Shown here in pieces: positions 1 through 7,504 of a stretch of 10,737 nt of DNA. Numbering within the stretch: the first letter of the stretch is position 1; every line of letters begins with the position of its first letter. Origin of the DNA: an uncultured Armatimonadota bacterium (GTDB lineage Bacteria > Armatimonadota > Armatimonadia > Armatimonadales > Armatimonadaceae); contig CAIRTT010000211.1 of assembly GCA_903881535.1 (NCBI GenBank), positions 1-10,737 on the forward strand. Reading direction: 5' to 3'. The position numbers and the translations under genes are program-made. Below the pieces are notes generated by a model. The model saw only the letters and a program-made list of their open reading frames with translations, was not told where the DNA came from and made no database searches.

Positions 1-1124
1 AAGTCACCGATTGGCTCGCCAAGCTCTACGTAACCACTTGTTCCCGTGCTTGCAGTCGCCTGCAGGAGCAACCACTTGCTTAGCTGATCATCTGGAATCT
101 CAAGATAAATCGTCTCGCGACCGGAAAGGGCATCCTTCTTCCGATACATCGTCATAAGACCAGGAAGCTTTTCAAAGTCCTTGACGATGTCATCGATTTT
201 CTTAGCATCTGGTTTAGGCGGCCCTGCGGGAACTGGCAGGGATGGATTTGTGGATGGCTTACCCACATCCAGCGTACTTGGCGCGTTCTGCTGCGTCAGG
301 ATTCCACCAGAAATGCGCGTCTCGACCACACGTCCGCTGACGAGCTCGGTGTCATCACCAAGTGGCAAGTTCCGAATCATCCATTCGGCCGCAACCTTGT
401 CACCACTGCTACGCTCAATCCATACGACGCCTTCGGATTGCAGCGGGGTTGGCCCGGATGTCTCCAAAAAGCGAACACCCAGACGGACACAAGGGATGCC
501 CTGTTTGGTTTCGAAGGCCATCACAAGCATGTCGACTTTGGCATCACGCATCCCGGGGATGGCATCGGCCTTCAGAGTCTTACTCCACTGCGTCCCAACC
601 TTTGTCGGAACATTTGCAAACAGAGGTTGCGTGGCGCTGAACAATCTAACAGAGCGTTTCAGGGAATCCTGATCGGTATCAGATGACTGGTATGCCACAA
701 GACTGTTGTCTGTGTCAAAGGTGATGTTATCGATGTCCTTGCTTGGTCCATCATCCGGGATCGCCATGCCCCCGACTTTTGCCTGGCTAGACTCGACGGT
801 ATTCTCGACAGTGACTTTGCCGTCTTTGTCGACTTTGGTGATGCGCGTCTTGTCAATTTGGTCAAACTCAAGCGTGATGGTGCGGCCCTGTACCATCGCC
901 ACCATCGAGCCATTGCTCTGCAAGCGCTTCTCGGCACCGACGGTTGCCTTGAAAACCAATGGTGCTGATTCCGAATTGGAGGAACTTTGAGGGATCGGCA
1001 TCGCCGGTGGTGCCGAAACCTGCTGGCTGAGTGAGGTCTGTCCACCAACTAGCGGAATGACAATTACAGCGATGCCTAGCGAGCGGAGGAGCTTGGTGGG
1101 TGTTAGCGATGGGCAACCAGCCAT
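1..1124 (-). CDS. Secreted protein with DUF5118-like region, probable zinc metalloprotease N-terminus (partial, runs off left edge)
   Basis: The frame is open from an ATG at 1124 to the window edge (374 complete codons, 3' end missing). An AAAGGA ribosome site lies about 11 bases upstream. Residues 1-38 look like a signal peptide: K11/R14, a hydrophobic stretch at 16-27, and a possible cut after VSA38. Residues about 40-270 are polar and beta-rich and I do not recognise them. Residues 276-312 form a Pro/Lys-rich linker. From about 316 the sequence reads LPGLMTMYRKK (320-330) and then IYLEIPDDQL (339-348). This resembles the start of the DUF5118/DUF5117/DUF4953 proteins, which carry an HEXXH zinc site much further downstream. 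That catalytic region lies outside the window, so enzymatic function is inferred. The gene follows the terminator of the TonB operon and is probably transcribed separately. An alternative is a non-catalytic secreted protein. Confidence 0.68.
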   Translation of the reverse strand, partial: MAGCPSLTPTKLLRSLGIAVIVIPLVGGQTSLSQQVSAPPAMPIPQSSSNSESAPLVFKATVGAEKRLQSNGSMVAMVQGRTITLEFDQIDKTRITKVDKDGKVTVENTVESSQAKVGGMAIPDDGPSKDIDNITFDTDNSLVAYQSSDTDQDSLKRSVRLFSATQPLFANVPTKVGTQWSKTLKADAIPGMRDAKVDMLVMAFETKQGIPCVRLGVRFLETSGPTPLQSEGVVWIERSSGDKVAAEWMIRNLPLGDDTELVSGRVVETRISGGILTQQNAPSTLDVGKPSTNPSLPVPAGPPKPDAKKIDDIVKDFEKLPGLMTMYRKKDALSGRETIYLEIPDDQLSKWLLLQATASTGTSGYVELGEPIGD

Positions 1125-1283
1125 GTTTGGACAATTCCTTTGTCTATTAAAAGCGTGTTAGCACATTACCTTATTCAAAGGACGATAGGCATGAGGATGC
1201 GACAAAGCATCCCAAAATCACAATATGGCGTCCCGTTATATAACAGAACGGACTGGCGATAATCCATCAAGCAATTGAGCCTA
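1125..1283 (-). promoter_or_regulatory. Leader/upstream region of the DUF5118-type gene, no clear promoter
   Basis: This stretch must hold the start signals of the downstream secreted-protein gene if the terminator is efficient. I see a 10-bp perfect palindrome GTTATATAAC (1234-1243) and a 6-bp hairpin GGATGC/GCATCC with a 6-base loop (1195-1212). An AAAGGA ribosome site lies near 1136-1141. No -35/-10 pair with good spacing stands out, so promoter placement is open. Confidence 0.35.
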
Positions 1284-1327
1284 CCAAACAAACAAAAGCG
1301 TGCAGACTACATAAATAGTCCACACGC
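1284..1327 (-). terminator. Intrinsic terminator of the TonB operon
   Basis: Read on the minus strand, a 12-bp stem (GCGTGTGGACTA with TAGTCTGCACGC, two G-U pairs) closes a 6-base loop. It is followed directly by TTTTGTTTGTTT. The stem occupies 1298-1309 and 1316-1327. It starts 33 bases after the tonB stop. The plus strand has no T-rich tail after the stem, so the element points one way only. Confidence 0.88.
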
Positions 1328-1359
1328 GTTTCTGAAAGGCGTTTCATTTGAATCGGCGA

Positions 1360-3114
1360 TTAGTTGATTCGAATGATGTACTCGAATTTCTGCTTTGTCG
1401 AGACTTCTTTGCCATCTCGATAACCTGGTACCCACTTCCAGCGACGAAGTGTTGACAAAACAGCCTTGTCGACTTCACCGTCGCCGGAACCGCCGATCAG
1501 TGTTGTTGTGCTCTCACCGGATGCGGCAACTTCGACTTCCACAAGAACACGCGCCTTGAATTGTCTCCGTTTGAGATCGGTAGACAGCTCGACATCGGGT
1601 TTTACCGTTGCCCTAGCATCTTCATTCCGCGTTGCCGCAGAGCCACCTGCACCTTGTGATTTGGCGATATTACTCGTGTTGACCGCAATTGGTTTGCGTT
1701 CACTGTCGCTTGTGACCTTGTCTGGGTTAGCAGTAATTTTCGCATCATTTGTGGATGCAGTTGCGCGAATATTGCCTCCGCCACTCGCACCACCGAGACG
1801 CGCTGAGCCGCTTCCAGCACCGACAGGTCCTGTACCACCGCCGGATGCGCGGGTGCTGGCTGTCGCCAGCGATCCGATGTTGTCGCTTCCACCGATTGGG
1901 CCTGCACCGCCATCACCATCTGCTGCGGCACCGGGCCTATTCGATCCAACAGCGGTCGCGATGGCGCTGTCTCCGAGCCGTGGAGCCCGGGATGCACCAG
2001 AGGATGCAGCACCAGAAACGGCAGTGGTCACGGTATCCGAGACAGAAAGGTTACGACCACCCGATCCCGCAGATGCGGTACCCGTTCCAGAGCCGGAAAC
2101 GACCGTTTTGCTAATGGCGACCGACTTTGCGATGGTCCCCTTGGCACCCTGAATGGTGGCGAGTCCTGAGTTTGCCGTTCCGGTTTCTTCCATCGCTGCG
2201 GTGAGGGTTGTCGGACGATCCGTGATGATGGCTGTTGAGCCAAGAGCCGGTCCTTTACGACCTATAAAATTTGGCGTGGAAATCGCATCCACCCGCACAG
2301 ATTCACCGCTGATACCAACACCTGTAGACCTGCGACTTGCGGCCGTTCCAACGGTTCCCATCGAGACACCAGCACCAGACCGGCTTGCAGTAGGGGATGC
2401 ATTCATAGGAGCCGTCGGTGCTGCGGTAGGCAGCGCAGAATAATCGCGCTCAGTTGCAGCGCTGACACTTGGTCTGTTATCCGATGCAGCGAGCTGTCCG
2501 GTTGTACGCGGTGTATTACGGCGAAAGTTTGGTCCGGTAACACCAGGTCCCTCAGGAGTTGCTCCGGCAGCAATCGCACGGCTGGTATTCACACGAGCGG
2601 TTGTATCGCTATTACTCGTCACATTCGTTTGCCGTGGATTACTGACAGCCGGAGTTGGCGCTGTTACGTTTGGCTTTGCAGGGGCTTCATTTGCTTTTTC
2701 GGCAACTGCGTTTGGACGAGGTCGCGGCTTCTCAACAGGCTGGGATAACGGCAGTGGTTTCACCTTGTTGACGACCACTGTACGTTCCAGAGGCTTTGGC
2801 TGTATCTTCGGCCAAAGGACAGGTTTGCGGCGAATAAGGGGAATGTTCTTCGGACGTTCGACAACAGGCTTTAGCTTCATGATCCGGGGAAGGTCATCAA
2901 ATGCCTTCTCTAAAAACTCAACCTGGAGGGGTGGAGGCGAATCAGATTTGTGAAGAACAGATGCGAAGAAAGCAATCGTAAAAATAGCAGCATTCGCAAC
3001 AAGTGCGACAACAATGGCCGATTTCAGGCGCGAGGCGACATCATCCTCCGGCAAACGGATAAGGTGATCGATTGCGCCTGCAGCGCGGATTTCCTGTGTA
3101 TTGAAGATGCCCAT
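1360..3114 (-). CDS. tonB: TonB-family energy transducer with very long linker
   Basis: TonB couples the proton-motive force harvested by ExbB/ExbD in the inner membrane to outer-membrane receptors. This 584-residue protein has a short cytoplasmic N-terminus and one membrane segment (about 31-54). A Pro/Lys/Arg-rich stretch follows (about 58-160), as expected for a periplasm-spanning rod. Then comes a low-complexity Gly/Ala/Ser/Thr-rich region of about 340 residues (160-500). The C-terminal TonB fold is at about 503-584: a VLVEVEV strand, then LSTLRRWKWVPGYRDGKEV, ending in the strand FEYIIRIN. Typical TonB proteins are near 240 residues, so the linker is exceptional. AGG lies 6 bases before the ATG. 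The gene is last in the receptor-exbB-exbD-exbD-tonB series, 17 bases after the preceding exbD. The first SPPP after the membrane helix and the C-terminal domain make the family call secure; the receptor partner is inferred from the operon. Confidence 0.9.
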   Translation of the reverse strand: MGIFNTQEIRAAGAIDHLIRLPEDDVASRLKSAIVVALVANAAIFTIAFFASVLHKSDSPPPLQVEFLEKAFDDLPRIMKLKPVVERPKNIPLIRRKPVLWPKIQPKPLERTVVVNKVKPLPLSQPVEKPRPRPNAVAEKANEAPAKPNVTAPTPAVSNPRQTNVTSNSDTTARVNTSRAIAAGATPEGPGVTGPNFRRNTPRTTGQLAASDNRPSVSAATERDYSALPTAAPTAPMNASPTASRSGAGVSMGTVGTAASRRSTGVGISGESVRVDAISTPNFIGRKGPALGSTAIITDRPTTLTAAMEETGTANSGLATIQGAKGTIAKSVAISKTVVSGSGTGTASAGSGGRNLSVSDTVTTAVSGAASSGASRAPRLGDSAIATAVGSNRPGAAADGDGGAGPIGGSDNIGSLATASTRASGGGTGPVGAGSGSARLGGASGGGNIRATASTNDAKITANPDKVTSDSERKPIAVNTSNIAKSQGAGGSAATRNEDARATVKPDVELSTDLKRRQFKARVLVEVEVAASGESTTTLIGGSGDGEVDKAVLSTLRRWKWVPGYRDGKEVSTKQKFEYIIRIN

Positions 3115-3131
3115 GACTTACCTGTCTCCGT

Positions 3132-3581
3132 TCAAAATCCAAGCTTTGGATCTGTCGCGATCGAAAACTTACGGAAGCGAACTTGCCGCGCTTGATCTAC
3201 AACTTTCCGAATAATGGAATAGGGTGCTTTGCTGTCCGCGTTAATGACAATAATTGCATCCTCCGGTCGCACAGTTATCGCTCCTGTCGCCGAGTCGGAT
3301 GTAAGTGCAGAAAGGAGCTCTGAGCCAAGAGAGCCATCCTTACCGATCACCTTTCCTTGATTGACAGAGATATTCTGATCCTTGGTAATCGTAATCGTAA
3401 CCTTCGCACGTGCCTGAGAATCCTGATTGACGCTATCCGGAAGGTCGACACGACTTCCCTTCATGTCAATTACATTCAGCGAAGCCAAGATAAAGAAGAC
3501 CAGAAGAAAAAACATCGTGTCAATCATTGGAATGATTTCAATTTTTGTCTTCTTGATTTCCCGTCGTCGACGAAACGCCAT
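3132..3581 (-). CDS. exbD: ExbD/TolR-family proton-channel subunit (second copy)
   Basis: ExbD dimers sit inside an ExbB pentamer and use proton flow to drive TonB. The protein has 149 residues, the usual length. It has a basic cytoplasmic N-terminus and one membrane helix at about 18-36 that contains Asp21 (IPMIDTMFFLLVFF). This matches the essential proton-carrying Asp of ExbD/TolR. A periplasmic domain of about 110 residues follows, with the typical DAIIVINADSKAPYSII pattern. AGG lies 7 bases before the ATG. The gene sits 18 bases after the other exbD and 17 bases before tonB. Its first 36 residues nearly match the other copy, while the periplasmic domains differ greatly. This suggests a duplicated pair that may act as a heterodimer. 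A TolR role is less likely because tonB and a TonB receptor are in the same operon. Confidence 0.9.
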   Translation of the reverse strand: MAFRRRREIKKTKIEIIPMIDTMFFLLVFFILASLNVIDMKGSRVDLPDSVNQDSQARAKVTITITKDQNISVNQGKVIGKDGSLGSELLSALTSDSATGAITVRPEDAIIVINADSKAPYSIIRKVVDQARQVRFRKFSIATDPKLGF

Positions 3582-4022
3582 TTAATTACCTAATCCCTGT
3601 CAACGAACAGCAAACTTGCCAATTTTCACCGAGCGTGAGTCATCGATAGCACTGATCACGTGTTCGTGAAACGTCGTTTCATCCGGCGCAATAATCACCG
3701 TCATCACGGATAAATCCTGCGCCGATGGCTGGCGTCCAAACTGTTTGACTACTGCAGCGAGCAGCTCCTTCGAAATCGATTCATCCGCAGCTACCTTTTT
3801 GCCATTGTTGACATACTTGTTGCCATTGGCATCGATTTCGACTTCAAGCTTGATATCCCGGGGATCACGAACAGGCGCCTTGACCATCGAAGAAGGAGGC
3901 AGCTCGATATTGATTCCTCTTAGGTCGATGATATTCAAGGATGCAAGAATAAAGAACACCAGAAGAAAGAACATCGTGTCAATCATCGGGATGATTTCGA
4001 TTTTTGTCTTCTTGATTTCCCG
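3474..4022 (-). repeat. Duplicated 90-base segment in the two exbD genes (3474-3563 and 3933-4022)
   Basis: Codons 7-36 of both exbD genes encode exactly the same 30 residues. By hand count 79 of 90 bases match. All 11 differences are synonymous, at third positions or in Leu codons. The similarity drops sharply outside. This fits either an old duplication under strong selection on the channel helix or local gene conversion. Confidence 0.85.
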
Positions 4023-4040
4023 GGATGCTCGGAAACGCAT
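3600..4040 (-). CDS. exbD: ExbD/TolR-family proton-channel subunit (first copy)
   Basis: A 146-residue ExbD with the same layout as its neighbour. The N-terminus is basic, a membrane helix runs at about 18-36 with the key Asp21 in IPMIDTMFFLL, and a periplasmic domain follows at about 40-146. That domain has an unusual DANGNKYVNNGKKV segment (about 70-83) and a VMTVIIAPDETTFHEHVI core strand-helix pair. The ribosome site AGAGG lies about 10 bases upstream of the ATG. Spacing is 22 bases from exbB and 18 bases to the next exbD, which fits a tight operon. Residues 7-36 are identical to those of the second copy, and divergence starts right after the membrane helix. The periplasmic part may recognise a different partner surface of TonB; that is inference. 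Confidence 0.9.
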   Translation of the reverse strand: MRFRASREIKKTKIEIIPMIDTMFFLLVFFILASLNIIDLRGINIELPPSSMVKAPVRDPRDIKLEVEIDANGNKYVNNGKKVAADESISKELLAAVVKQFGRQPSAQDLSVMTVIIAPDETTFHEHVISAIDDSRSVKIGKFAVR

Positions 4041-4062
4041 GGGGTGTTAACCTCTGTCCAAT

Positions 4063-4695
4063 TCAGCGGGCAAAAGTGCCGCGGGCCTCAAGAACATTGA
4101 TCAGCTTGTTTGCAGCCTGCTCTGTCTCTGCAATAATCCGGCTACGGCGGGAGACAAAGTAGTTGTATGCGATAAAGCACACAAGAGCGATCAAGATACC
4201 GCCAGCAGTCGCGTACAAAGCGGTCCCAACACTTGGAAGAATCGCTTGCTTCGACTTGTCATCATTGGCAACGGCGTACTTCAAGAAGACCTGAATCATT
4301 CCGACAATCGTGCCAAAGAGACCCCACAACGGAGAGAGTGTGGTGATTGTGTCAAGAATGGCGAGGTTTTTCTCAAGCTGCATAAAGTAATCTTCAGCGG
4401 CTTCCTGAACCAGGCGCTCAACTTCTCCAACACTTCGGCGCGCATTTGCCAAAACAACACGGGCTACGGCTGCAACAGGACCATCCGCATCGTTTACCGC
4501 ACGGGTCGCTTCGTTGTCCCGACCAGCTTTCAGAAGGTCAAGGACATCGGCTAGAAGATTCGTGGATATTTCACCGTACTTTTTATAGGCACCGAGACGT
4601 TCAAAGACCACGGTTATTGTCGCTACTGACATCGCAACTAAGACGATCGCGATAAACCACTCTTCGACAAGAAATTTAACCAGCGGATTGTTCAT
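4063..4695 (-). CDS. exbB: ExbB/TolQ/MotA-family proton-channel subunit
   Basis: ExbB forms the pentameric inner-membrane channel around ExbD. The protein has 210 residues. Membrane segments are at about 14-32, 119-140 and 157-180. A cytoplasmic stretch of about 85 residues with helix-rich, charged sequence lies between the first two. The second and third segments hold the family hallmarks SPLWGLFGTIVGMI (121-134) and GTALYATAGGI (157-167). I place the start at the ATG at 4695 because GGAAGG lies 7 bases upstream. A TTG at 4710 would add five residues but overlaps that ribosome site. The gene follows the TonB receptor after a 67-base gap with a strong stem-loop, and is followed closely by the first exbD. 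TolQ is the alternative; the operon with tonB and a receptor favours ExbB. Confidence 0.92.
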   Translation of the reverse strand: MNNPLVKFLVEEWFIAIVLVAMSVATITVVFERLGAYKKYGEISTNLLADVLDLLKAGRDNEATRAVNDADGPVAAVARVVLANARRSVGEVERLVQEAAEDYFMQLEKNLAILDTITTLSPLWGLFGTIVGMIQVFLKYAVANDDKSKQAILPSVGTALYATAGGILIALVCFIAYNYFVSRRSRIIAETEQAANKLINVLEARGTFAR

Positions 4696-4716
4696 ATAAC
4701 ACCCTTCCAAATGGAC

Positions 4717-4755
4717 GAACCCTGCTCGAACACCTAACAGTTCCGAGCAGGATTC
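4717..4755 (-). promoter_or_regulatory. Intercistronic stem-loop between receptor and exbB
   Basis: On the minus strand two 14-base arms (GAATCCTGCTCGGA and TTCGAGCAGGGTTC, two G-U pairs) close an 11-base loop. The arms lie at 4742-4755 and 4717-4730. No U-tract follows, so it is not a standard terminator. It lies 8 bases after the receptor stop and just before the exbB ribosome site. Stem-loops in such places can protect upstream mRNA or lower downstream expression. Here that would give more receptor than motor, which is inference. Confidence 0.75.
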
Positions 4756-4763
4756 GATAAACC

Positions 4764-7397
4764 CTAATACTTGGCGGACAGCGTAAGCAGTGCACGTCGT
4801 CCCTGCTGGAACCGGGTTCCAGCAAATGTACTTCCATAACTCACCAGTGAATTCGCGTTGAACAGGTTCTCAACGGAAGCATCTACGGACACCGCACCAA
4901 ACAGCTTATGTCCAAAGTGCAGTCGCGCATTCGCTTCGTTCAATGATGCACGATTACCACCTTGGAACTGCGATGCGGTCAATCCACTTCCATAAGCGTA
5001 TGAAAGTCCAAGGCGTGACCCACCACCGAGTCCTTGTGAAAATCCAGCGACAACCGATGTGCGTTGATCAAACTCAGGCGAATAAGCACCAGTAGTTGCA
5101 TTGTCAATGCGAACTTTCTGGTTTGACACAGTTACAAAGCCCGTTGTTCCCGAAAGTGCAGCGACATTTCCTGGATTGACTTCATTGCGTGGATTCAGCG
5201 TGTAAGTCAGCTCAACACCATCCGCACGGACTTTACCAAGGGATGTCGTTGTGAACCCGACAGCCTGTGCCCCAGGAACAATCTGGCGATAGCCAACAGC
5301 ATCATTGTTGACCTTCATGTAAGAGCCAAGCTTGAGTGTCTGGGAACCAAACTGCCGCTCGATACTGAAATCAAACTGATCCGTTGTCTGAGGCTTGGTT
5401 GGATATGCCAATGGATCCAAACTTGTTTGGCCAATCGCCATCGAACCCTGGCCGAGAGCTGGGGTAAAGAGTTGGTTATAGGAGAACCGCAAGGCTCCAG
5501 GCTGGGACAGACCGTAACCGAACAGCCTTAAACCAAGCAGTTTGAAAGTTCCATCTTTTGGAAGGATATACAACGCATTGAAGCGCGGCGAAACCTTTGC
5601 GCTTGTCCGCGCTCCACGCTGAATCGGATTACCGTAGACATCGGAACTGTTCGGGTCAAAGTTCGGCGTTTCACGCGCGAAGAAGTTGGTCTGGTCAAAG
5701 GACTCTCCGCGTAAGCCAGCATTCCAACGCAGCGAACCTGTCGTCTTTCCGACCTGATAATACGCAGCCGCATAATCAGATTTGCGGCTTGCGTAGATAA
5801 CCGGAATATGCCCAGTAGAATCTGGCCCAAACCGGGTTGCAAGCTGGCCACCCATGTTGCTAAGTGCTGTAATCGCTGCAGCACTCTGTGGGTTGAGGTA
5901 CATCGACTCGCCACCACCCATCGACTGCAAGGCGATGCCGTAGCGGGTTGTGCGACTTCCAGATGGGCTCACAAAGTCTGCTTGCACGCCAGTCGAGCGA
6001 TAGTTCTGATAAACGCTTGGGAGAAACTCTACCGATGATTCCGCAGGTAAGCTGCCTTGTAAAACTGGAACGGTACTGTTTGTCGTACTTTGCGTCTGCT
6101 TTGACACGCCAACCGTAAATGTAGCGGAGCGACCGCCACGTTGTTGTTTTCGAATCTGGGTGATGAAAAGTTCAGAATTGTCACGTTGTGTGACATCTAG
6201 GCCGAGGTCAGCCTGACTTGTACCACCGGCGAATGTGTCCAGAACACCGCCATAGCCGAAGCCAGTTCCATTGAACTTGGTGCCAAGCCCCGTTCGGTTT
6301 CCGATACCTGTGATGGCAGATCCAAGAGCAAATGTCGATGAAACTTCCGTGCTGGGGTTAAGACGAACTTCCACTTTTCCAAAAGCATTGTTTGAGCTAC
6401 CGCCACCATTTGGGGCAGCGCCTCCGTTTTGCGGGGAAAGGGATGCATTCGATGTCGTCCGGTTGGAAACACCAATAACGTAGCCAATATCTGTCTTGGA
6501 ACTGTTGAGACGAGGGCGCTGCTTCGATACGGTTACAAGGTTCTCAGATGTCCCAAATTCCCCATTGGATGAGCGAACATAGGTCTCTGCAGACCGCACT
6601 GGCGCACCATATGGTGAAATCGCAGGCGTGAGCCCAAGCTCAATGATCGCACTGCTGCTGCCACCATGTGCTGCTGCGTTGCCACCGGTACGGGCCGTCA
6701 ATGTCTCGATAAAGGCAAGGTCTACCCACTGCCCGTTTGAACCGATGACACGCGCCGGGAGCTGGAAGCCATCTACATAAAACTGCGCCGGATTTTGCTC
6801 TCCGCGGGAAATGATTCCACCAAGTGAATCCGATGTAAACCCTGGAACAGAACGCAGAACTTTGTTCAGGCTCTGTCCATTACCAGCACCCAGTGCCGTA
6901 CCGTGGAGTAACGCCTTATCACGGTAGGTCCTGCTCGATGGGTCATCAAGATTTATACGAACGACTTTGTCATTCACTTCGAATGTCTTGAAGCCTTGCT
7001 CGACCATCGCTACACGAACTGTCACCGTATCGTTGTCTACAACCGTAACCTTGCCCTTGAATGGCCGGTAAACCATGCCTTCAACAATTGCAGTCACCGT
7101 GAATACGCGCTCACCAGAGACCAAGTCTCCAGTCGCTACAGCTCCGTTATCTCCCACCTTAAACTGCAGCTCATCAATTTCACTTGCAGCAGGCTCAATC
7201 CGGATAACTGCACCTGACAGCGCTTTACCCGTTTTTGCATTGACCACATCAAATTTGATTAGGCCATCTGCGAAGGCAGCCCCAGACGGAATCATTAGGG
7301 ACAACAACAACGTCGCAGTGCACGCATGCGACAGAACCCTATTTGCTTTGCTGAAGTGGCGTGGTTGATTCATTCCTGATGATTTCTGATTTCGCAT
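4764..7397 (-). CDS. TonB-dependent outer-membrane receptor with N-terminal CarboxypepD_reg-like domain
   Basis: An outer-membrane gated barrel for TonB-driven uptake, or for Oar-like secretion or assembly roles; the ligand is unknown. The chosen ATG at 7397 has AAGGAC about 8 bases upstream. A longer frame to 7493 would run across the promoter. The product has 877 residues. The signal peptide is 1-43 with a cut after AFA43. A transthyretin/CarboxypepD_reg-like domain is at about 46-132 (FDVVNAKTGKALSGAVIRI). A possible TonB box is KVVRIN (144-149). The plug is at about 165-255 with SLNKVLRSVPG and FYVDGFQLP. The beta-barrel takes the rest. The C-terminus has the typical VENLFNANSL and RRALLTLSAKY with a terminal aromatic residue. 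It is the first gene of the operon with exbB, two exbD genes and tonB, so a dedicated motor is likely. No cobalamin-type riboswitch precedes it. Confidence 0.9.
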   Translation of the reverse strand: MRNQKSSGMNQPRHFSKANRVLSHACTATLLLSLMIPSGAAFADGLIKFDVVNAKTGKALSGAVIRIEPAASEIDELQFKVGDNGAVATGDLVSGERVFTVTAIVEGMVYRPFKGKVTVVDNDTVTVRVAMVEQGFKTFEVNDKVVRINLDDPSSRTYRDKALLHGTALGAGNGQSLNKVLRSVPGFTSDSLGGIISRGEQNPAQFYVDGFQLPARVIGSNGQWVDLAFIETLTARTGGNAAAHGGSSSAIIELGLTPAISPYGAPVRSAETYVRSSNGEFGTSENLVTVSKQRPRLNSSKTDIGYVIGVSNRTTSNASLSPQNGGAAPNGGGSSNNAFGKVEVRLNPSTEVSSTFALGSAITGIGNRTGLGTKFNGTGFGYGGVLDTFAGGTSQADLGLDVTQRDNSELFITQIRKQQRGGRSATFTVGVSKQTQSTTNSTVPVLQGSLPAESSVEFLPSVYQNYRSTGVQADFVSPSGSRTTRYGIALQSMGGGESMYLNPQSAAAITALSNMGGQLATRFGPDSTGHIPVIYASRKSDYAAAYYQVGKTTGSLRWNAGLRGESFDQTNFFARETPNFDPNSSDVYGNPIQRGARTSAKVSPRFNALYILPKDGTFKLLGLRLFGYGLSQPGALRFSYNQLFTPALGQGSMAIGQTSLDPLAYPTKPQTTDQFDFSIERQFGSQTLKLGSYMKVNNDAVGYRQIVPGAQAVGFTTTSLGKVRADGVELTYTLNPRNEVNPGNVAALSGTTGFVTVSNQKVRIDNATTGAYSPEFDQRTSVVAGFSQGLGGGSRLGLSYAYGSGLTASQFQGGNRASLNEANARLHFGHKLFGAVSVDASVENLFNANSLVSYGSTFAGTRFQQGRRALLTLSAKY

Positions 7398-7459
7398 TAA
7401 AGTAACGTCCTTTTGCCGGACAGGGCCAAATAGCATCCCGGCGGATTTATTAGGTCCCA

Positions 7460-7469
7460 GTACTAGTAC
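7460..7469. promoter_or_regulatory. Perfect 10-bp palindrome at the predicted transcription start (possible operator)
   Basis: GTACTAGTAC is its own reverse complement. It lies 5 bases after the -10 box of the receptor promoter and covers the predicted start. A repressor bound here would block transcription initiation. No regulator gene is visible in the window, so the ligand and protein are unknown. Confidence 0.4.
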
Positions 7470-7474
7470 CCGGT

Positions 7475-7504
7475 AGTGTACGAAGGCGCGCATTTGATTG
7501 TCAA
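7475..7504 (-). promoter_or_regulatory. Promoter of the TonB-receptor operon
   Basis: A perfect -35 TTGACA (7499-7504) and a -10 TACACT (7475-7480; 4 of 6 match TATAAT) are 18 bases apart on the minus strand. The transcript would begin near 7468 and have a leader of about 70 bases before the receptor ATG. This looks like a housekeeping sigma-70-type promoter. Confidence 0.72.

Noticed and set aside
181..672. 163-codon plus-strand frame inside the DUF5118-type gene
   Set aside because: The minus frame is open over the full 1124 bases with signal peptide and recognisable motif; the plus frame has no similarity I recognise.
659..1134. Two short minus-strand frames (659-1048 and 868-1134) overlapping the left gene
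   Set aside because: Arg/Ser/His-rich products typical of out-of-frame reading. The frame starting at 1124 covers the same bases with sensible protein composition.
1466..2152. 228-codon open frame on the plus strand antisense to tonB
   Set aside because: It mirrors the Gly/Ala/Ser-rich tonB linker, its product is Pro/Ala-rich low complexity, and it has no ribosome site. The tonB frame is clearly the coding one.
4696..4710. TTG start five codons upstream for exbB
   Set aside because: It overlaps the GGAAGG ribosome site that serves the ATG at 4695, and ExbB proteins normally start close to the first helix.
5528..6487. Several frames inside the receptor gene on both strands
   Set aside because: They are shadows of the receptor, whose barrel motifs run through the whole stretch without interruption.
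7398..7468. Cobalamin or other known riboswitch before the TonB receptor
   Set aside because: The leader is only about 70 bases and shows no B12-box-like or other riboswitch core motif.
7398..7493. Upstream extension of the TonB receptor to 7493
   Set aside because: The extension crosses the -10 box and start region of the promoter, puts 32 extra residues before the signal peptide, and has no ribosome site.
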